Shown here piece after piece: positions 9,306 through 17,688 of a stretch of DNA of 64,000 nt; position 1 is the first letter of the stretch; every line of letters starts with the position of its first letter. The stretch covers positions 310,001 through 374,000 of the forward strand of contig NZ_BLPF01000001.1 in NCBI RefSeq assembly GCF_011764425.1. The letters are read 5' to 3'. The translations under genes were made by a program, and so were the position numbers. The stretch is from Phytohabitans houttuyneae. Lineage in GTDB: Bacteria; Actinomycetota; Actinomycetes; Mycobacteriales; Micromonosporaceae. The notes under the pieces are model-generated. The model saw nothing but the letters and a program-made list of their open reading frames with translations. It had not been told where the DNA came from and searched no databases.

Positions 9306-10675
9306 GCGTCCCGCCGGCTCAGCAGCAGGTATGCGACGGCGAGCGCGGCCGCGGCCCAGGCCGCGAGGACGGCCAGGCCGGCCCACGGGCGGCCGGCCCA
9401 CGGGAGCAGGAACGCGTCGTCGGTCTCCCGCACCTGCTGCACCGACAGCCCGGCGACCGGGGTCAGCCGCTGCACCCACGTCCCGGCGCCCGCCGGCAGG
9501 AGCGGGGTGAGCACGGCCGGCACCAGCAGCACGGCGGCCACGGCGGTGATGGCGGCGGCGCCGCGCCGCAGGATCGCGCCGGCACCGAGGCCGAGCAGCG
9601 CGACGAGGGCCGCGGCGGCGGCGGTACCGGCCACCACCCGCAGCACCCGCGGGTCGCCGAGTGAGGGGTCAGGGTAGGTGGGCGGCCGGTAGCCGTTGCG
9701 GCGCAGCAGCGGCTGGGCGAGCAGCAGCGCGGCGGCGGTGGCGACAAGAGCGGCGGCGAAGCAGGCACCGCCGGCTACCAGCGCCTTGGCGGCCAGCACC
9801 GGGCCGCGGCGCGGGCTCGCGGCGAGGGTGGTGCGCACCAGGTGGCGGCGGTACTCCGAGGTCATGACCAGCGCGCCCAGCGCCACGAGCGGGAGCATCC
9901 CGGCGAATGTACCTGCCGTCGCCGCCACCACCCGGCTCCCGTCGTCGGCCCGCGCGAGGATGTCGCCCGGCTGGGCGGTCACGCTCAGGACGCCGCCCGG
10001 CTGGGCGGTCACGCTGAGGACGTCGCGGGCCTCGACAGTGGACCGTCCACTAGGGAGCCCGACGTCCGTCCCGCGCCACTCGCCGGCCGGGCTCACCGAG
10101 TCGAAGAGCGCGGTCGCCGGGCGCGTGGGCACGAGCACCGGTCGCGTGGCGACGGTGCGCGTGATGCCCGGCGAGGTGGCGAACAGTCCGATCTCGACGC
10201 TCGCCGGCAGGCCCGCCATCGGTACCCGGCCGACCTCGCGCCAGGTCGCCCCGTCCGCCGAGGCGTAGCCCGTCACCGTGTCGCCGGTCCGCGCGATGCG
10301 CAGCCACGAGGCCGCGCCGCCGCCGGCGATGTCCACTGTGAAGTCGGCCTGCATCCGGGTGCCGTGGCCCGGCGTCACGAACACCGCCGCGTAGCGCGCG
10401 CCGGGCGACGCGCTCTGCTTCACCATCAGCCCGGTCATCGCCCACGGGTGGCCGGCGGCGGGGGTGCGTACGCGCGCGGTGAGCGTACCGTCGCCGGAAA
10501 GCGTCCGGTGCACGAACCGGAACTCGTCGACGTAGGCCGCGCGGTCGTAGGTCCCGGGGTTTCCGGCCGAGGCGAGCAGCGGGAGCGCGAGCATGACCGC
10601 GGCCGCCCCGACCAGGCACCACACCAGGCCGGGCGCCGTGCGGAGCTTGGTGAGCTCGGCGCGCAGCGGCCTCAT
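9302..10675 (-). CDS. ABC-2 permease with inserted DUF1349-like extracytoplasmic domain
   Basis: 457-aa permease. It opens with MRPLRAELTKLRTAPGLVWC and a first helix, then has about 190 residues predicted outside the membrane before the remaining five helices. The insert (about 40-190) reads like the DUF1349/concanavalin fold of secreted glycosidases: GTLTARVRTPA, GLMVKQSASPG, RYAAVFVTPG, SWLRIARTGDTVTGYAS and ATWREVGRVPM. A 30-base tandem duplication (9961-10020) follows, giving two copies of LSVTAQPG. After the second helix, TSEYRRHLVRTTL is the EYRR coupling motif. ATGA overlaps join it to both neighbours. The ectodomain may bind a glycan or capture the exported compound; this is inference. 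Confidence 0.8.
   Translation of the reverse strand: MRPLRAELTKLRTAPGLVWCLVGAAAVMLALPLLASAGNPGTYDRAAYVDEFRFVHRTLSGDGTLTARVRTPAAGHPWAMTGLMVKQSASPGARYAAVFVTPGHGTRMQADFTVDIAGGGAASWLRIARTGDTVTGYASADGATWREVGRVPMAGLPASVEIGLFATSPGITRTVATRPVLVPTRPATALFDSVSPAGEWRGTDVGLPSGRSTVEARDVLSVTAQPGGVLSVTAQPGDILARADDGSRVVAATAGTFAGMLPLVALGALVMTSEYRRHLVRTTLAASPRRGPVLAAKALVAGGACFAAALVATAAALLLAQPLLRRNGYRPPTYPDPSLGDPRVLRVVAGTAAAAALVALLGLGAGAILRRGAAAITAVAAVLLVPAVLTPLLPAGAGTWVQRLTPVAGLSVQQVRETDDAFLLPWAGRPWAGLAVLAAWAAAALAVAYLLLSRRDA
9961..10020. repeat. 30-bp tandem duplication inside the permease gene
   Basis: Two adjacent 30-base units differ at about three positions. Both contain CGCCCGGCTGGGCGGTCACG and encode ten-residue repeats around LSVTAQPG just after the ectodomain. 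In-frame, so it lengthens the linker without breaking the gene. Confidence 0.7.
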
Positions 10676-11409
10676 GCCGGGCCCGCCGGGTAGTCGACCG
10701 ACCCGCAGGTCAGCGCCAGGTACGCCGCCTCCAGCGAGGTGCCCAAGGCGGTCAGCGCCGCCACGCTCGCGTCGGCGAGCAGCCGCCCGCGCCCGATCAC
10801 GACGAGATGGTCCGCGGTGCCGGCGAGCTCGGCGAGCAGGTGGCTGGAGACGAACACCGTGCGTCCCTGCGCCGCGAGCCCGCGCAGCAGCCCGCGGATC
10901 CAGCGCACGCCGTCGGGGTCGAGCCCGTTGACCGGCTCGTCGAACAGGAGCACGGGCGGGTCGCCCAGCAGCGCGGACGCGATGCCGAGCCGCTGCCGCA
11001 TGCCGAGCGAGAAGCCGCCGAACCGCCGCCGCGCCACGCCGTCGAGCCCGACCAGCTCCAGCACCTCGTCGACGCGCGGCGGTGGGATGCCGTTCGACCG
11101 GGCCATCCACAGTAGATGGTCACGGGCCCGCCGCCCCGGGTCCGGCGAGCCGGCGTCGAGCAGCGCGCCGACGTGACGCAGCGGGGTACGCAGGTCGCGG
11201 TAGCGGCGGCCGCCGACGAGCGCGGTGCCGGCGTCGGGACGGTCCAGCCCGAGGATGACGCGCATGGTGGTGGACTTGCCGGCGCCGTTCGGGCCGACGA
11301 AGCCGGTCACCCGCCCCGGCGCCACGGTGAAGGTCAGCCCGTCGACGGCGAGCGTCCGGCCGTACCGCTTGCGCAGTCCCTGGCATTCGATCGGTCGCAT
11401 GGGTTCCAT
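10672..11409 (-). CDS. ABC transporter ATP-binding protein
   Basis: 245-aa ATPase driving the two permeases that follow. Walker A GPNGAGKST (39-47), signature FSLGMRQRLGIA, Walker B PVLLFDEPVNGLD and switch histidine SSH are all present. The C-terminal region is the short extension of the drug/lantibiotic exporter subfamily (CcmA/BcrA-like). Start is ATG at 11409 (MEPMRP) or 11400 (MRPIEC). It overlaps the first permease by four bases. It diverges from the sensor kinase at 11493 across 83 bases, so one regulator could control both directions. Confidence 0.88.
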   Translation of the reverse strand: MEPMRPIECQGLRKRYGRTLAVDGLTFTVAPGRVTGFVGPNGAGKSTTMRVILGLDRPDAGTALVGGRRYRDLRTPLRHVGALLDAGSPDPGRRARDHLLWMARSNGIPPPRVDEVLELVGLDGVARRRFGGFSLGMRQRLGIASALLGDPPVLLFDEPVNGLDPDGVRWIRGLLRGLAAQGRTVFVSSHLLAELAGTADHLVVIGRGRLLADASVAALTALGTSLEAAYLALTCGSVDYPAGPA

Positions 11410-11492
11410 CGAAGCGGTGGGGCGGCCGCGGCGCGTGAGCCCAGGCCCGCATCCGCGTCTGGGGGCAGGCACTACCGCGTACGGTGTCGGGC

Positions 11493-12718
11493 ATGACAGC
11501 CACCCCGGCCACCGCGTGGGAGGCGCTGCGTGGCCGGCCGCGGCATTTCGTGGGGTCGCTGTGGCCGCTGCGCGCGCTGGGGTACGTGGCCTCCGGCGCC
11601 GTCACCGGCCTGGTCACGGTGGTGTGGGTACCGCTGGCTCTGGTCCTCGGTCTGGGCGCCGGGTGGCCGCTGCTCGCCGCGCCGCTGGTCGCCCTCGAAC
11701 GCCGCCGCCTCGCCCTCCTCGGCGGTCCCCGCCGCCCGACCCGCACCGCCGGCCCGACCGCCCCGGTGTGGTCGCGTGGCTGCGGACCCGCCACGCGGAG
11801 CCGGTCACGTGGCGCGAGCTGGCGTACCTGGTGCTGCACGGCACGCTCCTCGTCCTGCTCGACGCGGCCGCGACGGCGATCGCGTTCGCGCCGCTGCTGC
11901 TGCTCGGCGCGGTGTCGCTGCCACGGTCCGAAGGGGACACCGGCAGCCTCGACGTGGCGGTGGCGGCCGCCGTCGCCGCGCTCGCCGTGCTGGCGGTGCT
12001 CGCGGTCGCGCTGGCCGCCCTGTACCTCGTGCCTCTCGCGGCCCTGGCGCACGGCGCGGTGGCGCGGCAGCTGCTCGGACCCGGCGCGGAGGCCGCGGTC
12101 CGCACGCTGACCAGCTCGCGGGCGCGCCTCGTTGACGCCTTCGAGGTGGAGCGGCGGCGGATCGAGCGGGATCTGCACGACGGCGCCCAGCAGCGCCTCC
12201 TGGAGCTGGGGATCACGCTCGTCGCGATCGAGCTGGAGCTGGACGAGGCGCCGGAGGCCGCGCGCCCGCTGGTGCGCAAGGCCGCCGGGCAGGCCCGCTC
12301 CGCGCTGGCCGAGCTGCGCGAGCTGGTACGCGGCATCCACCCCCGCGTGCTCACCGACCTGGGGCTCGCGGCGGCCGTCGCGGACCTGGCCGACCGGTCG
12401 GTGGTGCCGGTGCGGGTGGCGCTCGACCTGCCGCGGCGACCACCGTCCACGGTGGAGTCCACGGCGTACTTCGTCGTCGCCGAGGCCCTCGCCAACGCCG
12501 CCCGCCACGCGGACGCGACCACCGTCACGGTGAGCGGGCGGCTGGACGGCGACCGCCTCGTCGTGGAGGTACGCGACGACGGCGGCGGCGGCGCTGACCC
12601 GGGTCGCGGCACGGGGCTGGCGGGGCTCGCCGACCGTACCGACGCGGTGGGTGGCGTCCTCACCCTCGCCAGCCCGCCCGGCGGGCCCACCGTGCTGCGG
12701 GTGGAGCTGCCGTGGTGA
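11493..12718 (+). CDS. DesK/NarL-type sensor histidine kinase, interrupted by a one-base frameshift near 11740
   Basis: Membrane sensor kinase read in two frames. From ATG 11493 the N-terminal sensor region (RPRHFVGSLWPLRALGYVAS, first helices, then ERRRLALLGGPRRP) is in one frame. From about 11740 the homologous sequence continues in the -1 frame (RPGVVAWLRTRHAEPVTW, two more helices) to the kinase core. That core has the phospho-acceptor RRRIERDLHDGAQQRL, the HATPase N-box EALANAARHA and the G-box DDGGGGADPGRGTGLAG. The break is explained by one missing C/G in the run around 11735-11742. It may be an assembly error or a real lesion. The stop overlaps the response regulator start (GTGA). Probably senses envelope stress and drives its partner regulator. 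Confidence 0.8.
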
Positions 12719-13386
12719 GCGTCGGCCTGCGGGTGGTGCTCGCCGACGACGCGGTGCTCCTGCGCGAAGGGCTCGTGGCGCTGCTCGCCCGCTTCGGCCA
12801 CGAGGCGGTCGCGGTGCTCGGCGACGCCGACGGGCTGGCCGCCGCCACCCGCGAGCACGCGCCCGACGTGGTGGTGACCGATGTGCGGATGCCGCCCACG
12901 TACACCGACGAGGGCCTGCACGCCGCGATCGCGCTGCGCCGCGACCACCCGCGGCTGCCGGTGCTGGTGCTGAGCCAGTACGTGGCGACGGCGTACGCGG
13001 ACACGATCCTCGCCGCGACCGAGAGCGGCGGCATCGGGTACCTGCTCAAGGACCGGGTCCTGGAGGTGCGCGACTTCGTCGACGCGGTCGAGCGGGTCGC
13101 GGCCGGCGGCTGTGTCATCGACCCGGAGGTGGTCCGCCACCTGCTCGCCCGCCGCCGCAGCCCGCTGGGCCGCCTCACGCCCCGGGAGCGGGAGGTGCTG
13201 GGATTGATGGCCGAGGGCCTGTCGAACGCCGCGATCACCCGCCGCCTCACGGTCAGTGAGAAGGTGGTCGGCAAGCACATCAACGCGATCTTCACGAAAC
13301 TCGACCTGCCGCCGTCCAACACGGACGATCATCGACGGGTGCGAGCCGTTCTTGCCTACCTCCGCGGACGAGGGGTTGAAAGTTGA
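12715..13386 (+). CDS. NarL/LuxR-family response regulator
   Basis: 223 aa. Receiver domain with the acidic pair ADD (10-12), phospho-acceptor D56 in VVVTDVRMP, and the conserved Lys in YLLKDRV. A LuxR HTH follows: LTPREREVLGLMAEGLSNAAI and SEKVVGKHINAIFTKLDL. GTG at 12715 overlaps the kinase stop, so kinase and regulator are cotranslated. Likely targets are the divergent ABC exporter and the downstream PAP2 gene; this is inferred from position. Confidence 0.9.
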   Translation: MSVGLRVVLADDAVLLREGLVALLARFGHEAVAVLGDADGLAAATREHAPDVVVTDVRMPPTYTDEGLHAAIALRRDHPRLPVLVLSQYVATAYADTILAATESGGIGYLLKDRVLEVRDFVDAVERVAAGGCVIDPEVVRHLLARRRSPLGRLTPREREVLGLMAEGLSNAAITRRLTVSEKVVGKHINAIFTKLDLPPSNTDDHRRVRAVLAYLRGRGVES

Positions 13387-14321
13387 GCGAGCCGGGGAAT
13401 GAAGGGCCCGTGACTACCACCGTTGGGGAGCGGACCAAGGTCCGGGAAGGCACCGTCACGTTTCCCGCCGCCTGGCTCGTGGTGCTGGGGCTGGCCGAGG
13501 CGTTCGCGGTCGTGCTGCTGTGGCGGTTCTTCGTGCGCAGCGAGCGTGGCCAGCTGCTCGACACCGTCGCCCTCGAAGGCAACGCGATCGGCCAGGACCG
13601 GGTCGACGGCCTGGCGAACACCGTGCTCAACGCCGTCTCCGTCGCCTCCCTCGCCGTGGCGACCATCGCGGTCGCGGTGATCGCGCTGGCGCGGGGCCGC
13701 GTGCTGCTCACCGTCGTGGTCACCGCGTTCGTGGCCGCCGCCAACCTGGTCACCCAGGTCCTCAAGCACGGCCTGTACCGCCCGGACTTCGGCGTCGACC
13801 CCGAACGGGTCACCGCCGGCAACAGCTTCCCGAGCGGCCACGCGACGGTGGCCATGTCCGTGGTGATCGCGCTCATCCTGGTGGTACCGGCCCGCCTGCG
13901 TGGCGTGGCAGCGGTGGTGGGCGCCATCTACGCGACGGTGGCCGGCGTCGCCACCATGTCGCTGGGCTGGCACCGCCCGAGCGACGTGGCCGGCGCGGTG
14001 CTGATCGTCGGCGGGTGCGCGGCCCTCGCCGGCCTGCTGCTGGTGCTGGCGCAGGGGCGGGACGCGCGGGTGAAGACCGCCGACGCCCGCCCACTCGCCG
14101 TCGCGCTGCTGCTGATCACATCGGTGGTACTGCTCGCGTCCGCCGCCGGCGCCTTCTGGTGGGTCGACGGCGTGGCCACGACCCCGGTCGACGAACTGTC
14201 CCGCAGCACGCTGCTGACCGCGTACGCCGGCGCGGCCGCGGGCATCGCCGGCGTGACCTGCGGGGTCACCGCCCTGACGCTGGCCGCCATGCACCGCGTC
14301 GTCCCCTGGCGCACCGCCTGA
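13383..14321 (+). CDS. PAP2-family membrane phosphatase
   Basis: Integral membrane phosphatase of the PAP2/undecaprenyl-pyrophosphate phosphatase-like superfamily. All three signature blocks are present: KHGLYRPDF (KX6RP), FPSGHAT (PSGH) and SLGWHRPSDV (SRX5H region, with Ser-Leu in place of Ser-Arg). About seven helices. Substrates of relatives are lipid or isoprenoid phosphates on the outer membrane face. The TTG at 13383 overlaps the regulator stop, but an in-frame GTG at 13410 behind GAAGGG is also a fair start. Grouping with a two-component system and an exporter suggests a role in envelope defence. Confidence 0.85.
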   Translation: MSEPGNEGPVTTTVGERTKVREGTVTFPAAWLVVLGLAEAFAVVLLWRFFVRSERGQLLDTVALEGNAIGQDRVDGLANTVLNAVSVASLAVATIAVAVIALARGRVLLTVVVTAFVAAANLVTQVLKHGLYRPDFGVDPERVTAGNSFPSGHATVAMSVVIALILVVPARLRGVAAVVGAIYATVAGVATMSLGWHRPSDVAGAVLIVGGCAALAGLLLVLAQGRDARVKTADARPLAVALLLITSVVLLASAAGAFWWVDGVATTPVDELSRSTLLTAYAGAAAGIAGVTCGVTALTLAAMHRVVPWRTA

Positions 14322-14342
14322 CCAGACCGATCCACGATGAGA

Positions 14343-14411
14343 GCTACCGCGATGTCCGCGGTGGTCCGGACCGTTGCTCCCGCGGCCTCACCCTCCGCGG
14401 TCGTCCAGCTC
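14343..14411. repeat. Dispersed intergenic repeat C, empty copy
   Basis: Shares blocks CTACCGCGA, GTGGTCCGGACCGT, CCCGCGGCCTCACCCTCCGC and CCAGCTC, in the same order, with the segment at 17493-17615. This copy lacks about 55 bases present there. It lies in the 313-base gap between convergent PAP2 and MFS genes, which otherwise holds only the hairpin at 14465-14492. Confidence 0.65.
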
Positions 14412-14464
14412 CTACTGCCCGCGTGATCACGGCCTGCGGGCCGGGCGCGCCGCGGCACACTCCG

Positions 14465-14492
14465 AAGCTGGGCGCATTGCTGCGCCCAGCTT
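14465..14492. terminator. Perfect 12-bp hairpin, bidirectional terminator and repeat D copy 1
   Basis: AAGCTGGGCGCA pairs perfectly with TGCGCCCAGCTT over a TTGC loop, between two convergent genes. The element and its downstream TCCCGCAGC block recur in diverged form at 58526-58567, also between convergent genes. It is therefore both a likely terminator and a member of a dispersed family. Confidence 0.7.
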
Positions 14493-14634
14493 GAGAGGCA
14501 TCCCGCAGCCCCCCGCCGCGGGGTCGTGCGCGCCGCGGGTTGGACTGCGCAACCGCCGCGGTTGGGGCTTTGACACAGAGTCTGCCTTGGTGCGCGGCGC
14601 GGCCGGCCGGGTCGACTGGTAGGGCCAGGTCGGG

Positions 14635-15921
14635 TCAGCTGTGCTGCTCAGGCTGGCCGGGCCGGCTGGTCGGCCCCGGGCGGGTGAGGAGCGCGAGCAG
14701 GCCGCCGGCCGCGCACAGGGCGGCTGTCCACGCCAGCGTGGCACCGGGCCCGGTCCGGTCGGCGAGGATGCCCGCCAGCCACGGCCCGGCCGTCTGACCT
14801 GCGGCGAAGATCGCCGTGAACGCGCCCATCCGCGTCGCCATCCGCGCCTCGGCACCGGCCCGGTCCCCCACGCCGGGACCAGGCGCCACGGACGCGCGCC
14901 GCACGACGATGGCGCCCACGCCGGGACGGAGCCGCACGGGGGCCGGTGGCGCGGCGGCGCGGGCGCGGACGATCGCGGTGACCGCGGCGGGTACGGCCAT
15001 GAACGCGGCGCCGTACCCCAGCGCCGACAGCACCACCACCGCTGGCAGGGGCGTGAGCAGCGGGAGCGCGCCGGAGACGGCGATGGCACCCAGCGGCGCC
15101 GCCAGGGCGAGCCCGCCCGGCCAGCGCGCGATCGGCCGGCGCCACAGGATGGGTGCGGCGATGACCGCGGCGCCGAGCAGTGTCCAGGTCAGCGCCTCCT
15201 GGGCGGCGGGGGCGGCGCGCTGGTCGAGGTAGGCGGACAGGAACGTGATGTACGCGATGTAGCCCGCCGCGAAGAGCAGGTACGCGACCGCGACCAGCCA
15301 CAGTGGACGTACCGGCGAGCGGGGTGGCTGGACCCCGGCGGCGGGTGCCGGGCGGGCCGCGCCCCAGCTCGCGGCCGTGGCCAGCGCCGCCGCGAGCGCC
15401 AGGCCGAGCCAGGCCAGCGGCCACCGGGACGGGTGGCCGTCGAGCAGTGGCGGTATCGTCGCGCCGCTCACCGCGATCCCCAGTCCGGTGCCGGCGAAAA
15501 AGATCGGCGTGGGCGACAGCACGGCGCCGGCCACGAAGACCAGCGCGCCGGCCAGCCCGGCGAGCGCGCGGGCGGCGAGTAGCGGTGGGTAGCCGGCGTC
15601 GATCGCGTTGGCGGCGAGGGCGGCGGCGCCGGCGACCATGCCGAGGCGGTACGCGGCCGCCGGGCCGATCCGCCGCGTGACCGGTGCGGCGGCGAGCGCG
15701 CCGGCCAGGTAGCCGAAGCCGTTGGCGGTGGTGAGCGCGCCGGCGCGGGCGAGGTCCCAGTGCAGGTCGGTGGCCATGGCGGGGAGCACGAGGCCGTACG
15801 CGAAGCGGCCCAGCCCCAGCGCGGCGGCGGTGCCCAGCGCCAGCCGGGCGGCCCGCCAGCTGGACCGGCCGCTGGTCAGGTCGCCCACCGGCCGGGCGGC
15901 CGGGCGACCTGGCGGGGTCAT
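14635..15921 (-). CDS. YbfB/YjiJ-type MFS transporter
   Basis: 428-aa major facilitator of the YbfB/YjiJ (CynX-like) subgroup. The first helix LGLGRFAYGLVLPAMATDL is characteristic: GRFxYGxxLPxM. ANGFGYLAGALAA and RIGPAAAYRLG mark helices 2-3. About 40 Ala/Pro/Arg-rich residues in the second half (about 331-370, before MGAFTAIFAAGQTAGPW) look like an extended cytoplasmic loop absent from most relatives. Start ATG at 15921 overlaps the hydrolase stop (ATGA). It shares an operon with the hydrolase and is probably repressed by the divergent TetR. Substrate unknown. Confidence 0.85.
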   Translation of the reverse strand: MTPPGRPAARPVGDLTSGRSSWRAARLALGTAAALGLGRFAYGLVLPAMATDLHWDLARAGALTTANGFGYLAGALAAAPVTRRIGPAAAYRLGMVAGAAALAANAIDAGYPPLLAARALAGLAGALVFVAGAVLSPTPIFFAGTGLGIAVSGATIPPLLDGHPSRWPLAWLGLALAAALATAASWGAARPAPAAGVQPPRSPVRPLWLVAVAYLLFAAGYIAYITFLSAYLDQRAAPAAQEALTWTLLGAAVIAAPILWRRPIARWPGGLALAAPLGAIAVSGALPLLTPLPAVVVLSALGYGAAFMAVPAAVTAIVRARAAAPPAPVRLRPGVGAIVVRRASVAPGPGVGDRAGAEARMATRMGAFTAIFAAGQTAGPWLAGILADRTGPGATLAWTAALCAAGGLLALLTRPGPTSRPGQPEQHS

Positions 15922-16754
15922 GGTCGCAGCCACCGGTCCAGGAAGGCGGCGACCGTACGGGCGAGCGCCACCCGGTGGTCGGCGAGCGAGTGGTCGGTCG
16001 GGAAGAGGTGGTGCTCGAAGCGGGGCAGCGCGGCGAACGCCTCGACCACCGGCGTGTGGTGCGCCTCCGGCGGCGCGACCGTGTCGCCGCCGGCGCCGAT
16101 CACCAGCACCGGGCGGTCGGCGAGGCGCGGGGCGAGCGCACCCAGCCGCCCGGCCGCGCCGATCGCCTCCATCTCGTCGACGAGCGCCACCGCGCTCGTG
16201 CCCCGAAGCGGCAGCAGCTCCTCGCCGAAGGCCGCCGCGTAGCCTGCCCGCGCGGCCGGGTCGGCCCGGCTCGCCACGCCACCCGCGCCCAGGTCGAAGG
16301 CCGCGAACGAGGCGACCGCCGCCACGCCCGGGTCGGCGGCGGCCGTGCGCAGCGCCGTGTACCCCCCGAGGCTGTGCCCCACCACCGCCACGCGGGACGG
16401 GTCGAGGCGGTGCGTGGCCGCGAACGCCCCGCCGCGCACCGCGCGCACGACGCCGGCCGCGTCCTCGAACACGTTGCCCCACGACCACGAGCCACCGACG
16501 CCCCACGATCCGCGGTAGTGGAAGACGAGCGAGGCGTACCCGCCGCGGCGCAGGGCGTGGGCCAGGTCGAAGTTGCGCTCGTTGCCGGGGAAGCCGTGCA
16601 GCACGACCACCACCGGGTGGGGTCCGGGCCCCGCCGGCAGGTGGAGCACGCCGAGCAGCGTCTCCCCGCCGCTCTCGAACGTCACCGCCGTCGTGCTCGC
16701 CGCCGGCGCCAGGTTGCCGGGCGGGTCGGTTACCAGGAAGTCGGACACCCTCAC
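15918..16754 (-). CDS. Alpha/beta hydrolase (dienelactone-hydrolase/peptidase S9-like)
   Basis: Cytoplasmic alpha/beta-hydrolase. HGFPGNERNFD forms the oxyanion loop, VVGHSLGGYTAL carries the nucleophile Ser, VIGAGGDTVAPPEAH supplies the acid Asp, and PTDHSLADHR supplies the catalytic His. I favour a GTG at 16754 or 16748 because a GTG further up (16799) lies inside the TetR operator. First gene of a two-gene operon with an MFS transporter, facing a TetR gene. It may hydrolyse an ester or amide compound that is also exported or sensed, but the substrate is not predictable. Confidence 0.8.
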   Translation of the reverse strand: MRVSDFLVTDPPGNLAPAASTTAVTFESGGETLLGVLHLPAGPGPHPVVVVLHGFPGNERNFDLAHALRRGGYASLVFHYRGSWGVGGSWSWGNVFEDAAGVVRAVRGGAFAATHRLDPSRVAVVGHSLGGYTALRTAAADPGVAAVASFAAFDLGAGGVASRADPAARAGYAAAFGEELLPLRGTSAVALVDEMEAIGAAGRLGALAPRLADRPVLVIGAGGDTVAPPEAHHTPVVEAFAALPRFEHHLFPTDHSLADHRVALARTVAAFLDRWLRP

Positions 16755-16777
16755 ACCCCAACAGGACTCGCTAGATG

Positions 16778-16829
16778 GAACCGATCGGTTCGATGTCACG
16801 CTAGCAGACAGATCGAACCGAGCGGTACC
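16778..16829. promoter_or_regulatory. Two TetR-type operator palindromes in a divergent promoter
   Basis: GAACCGATCGGTTC (16778-16791) is a perfect 14-base palindrome. GAACCGAGCGGTAC (about 16815-16828) repeats it with two mismatches about 37 bases further on. They sit between the divergent hydrolase-MFS operon and the TetR gene, so autorepression and co-repression of the operon are expected. Confidence 0.65.
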
Positions 16830-16838
16830 ATCTCATGC

Positions 16839-17435
16839 ATGCCCGTCGCCAAGGGAGCGACCCTCGACCCCGCACAGACCCGCGCCGCGATGATCGACGC
16901 GGCCAGCCGCCTGCTCTACACGCGCGGGCTCGACGGCATCGGAGTCGCCGAGCTGTGCGCGACCGTCGGGGTGTCGAAGGAGACGCTCTACCGGCACTTC
17001 GGCTCCAAGGACGGGCTCGTCGCGGCGGTCCTCCAAGCGCGCAGTGAGCAGCTCGTGGCCGGCCTGCGCGAGGCGGTCGCGGCGGCCGGCGACGACCCCG
17101 CCGCCCAGCTCACGGCCGTGTTCGAGGTGGTCGGGCGCCGGCACGCCGAGGCCACCTTCCGCGGCTGCGCGGTCATGAACGCGGCGACCCAGCGGCACGA
17201 CGGCCCGGCCCGCGCGGTCGCCACCGGCCACCTCGACCGCTACCTCGACCTGCTGGTGGGCATCGCCCGCGCGGCCGGCGCCGCCGACCCCGAGGTGCTC
17301 GGCCGGCAGTTTCTGACGCTTGTCGAGGGCTCGACGGTCCTCGCCGACCACCACCGCGACGCCCGCGCCGCCGCGACCGCGCGGGACGCGGCCCTCGCCC
17401 TGCTGCGCCTACAAGCCCCACCACACCACGCCTAG
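16839..17435 (+). CDS. TetR-family transcriptional repressor
   Basis: 198 aa. N-terminal HTH of TetR type: AAMIDAASRLLYTRGLDGIG, VAELCATVGVSKETLYRHFG (recognition helix) and SKDGLVAAVL. The C-terminal ligand domain includes FRGCAVMNAATQ and LTLVEGSTVLADHH, a pattern of the TetR_C_33/YcdC-like group. ATG at 16839 lies just beyond two operator palindromes. It probably represses itself and the divergent hydrolase-MFS operon until a substrate is present. Confidence 0.9.
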   Translation: MPVAKGATLDPAQTRAAMIDAASRLLYTRGLDGIGVAELCATVGVSKETLYRHFGSKDGLVAAVLQARSEQLVAGLREAVAAAGDDPAAQLTAVFEVVGRRHAEATFRGCAVMNAATQRHDGPARAVATGHLDRYLDLLVGIARAAGAADPEVLGRQFLTLVEGSTVLADHHRDARAAATARDAALALLRLQAPPHHA

Positions 17436-17492
17436 AGATTTTCGGCGTCAGGTGGTAGCCGTTCAGAAGATCCAATGCGAAAACAGATCCGG

Positions 17493-17615
17493 GCTACCGC
17501 GACTGTCCGTCGTGGTCCGGACCGTCGCGCGGGGCCCCCGGGGAAACGTGGAGCGCAGCGGAGCGTTTTCTTGGGGTGCTCTCCCGCGGCCTCACCCTCC
17601 GCGGCCGCCCAGCTC
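17493..17615. repeat. Dispersed intergenic repeat C, filled copy with palindromic insert
   Basis: Same ordered blocks as 14343-14411, but split after GGTCCGGACCGT by about 55 extra bases (about 17526-17580). The insert carries imperfect inverted arms CCCCGGGGAAACG (17536-17548) and CGTTTTCTTGGGG (17564-17576). It resembles a small palindromic element inserted into an older repeat. Confidence 0.65.
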
Positions 17616-17636
17616 ACCCCAACCCCGGGCGCCGTT

Positions 17637-17688
17637 CAGATCGTGGTCGTTTGCTGCCCCTGTAGGGGCAGCAAACGACCACGATCTG
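17637..17688. repeat. Perfect palindrome with 24-bp arms and a TGTA loop
   Basis: CAGATCGTGGTCGTTTGCTG plus CCCC pairs base for base with its reverse complement across TGTA. Too long and too perfect for a regulator site. Fits a REP/MITE-like dispersed element that could also terminate transcription between the convergent genes. Confidence 0.85.
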
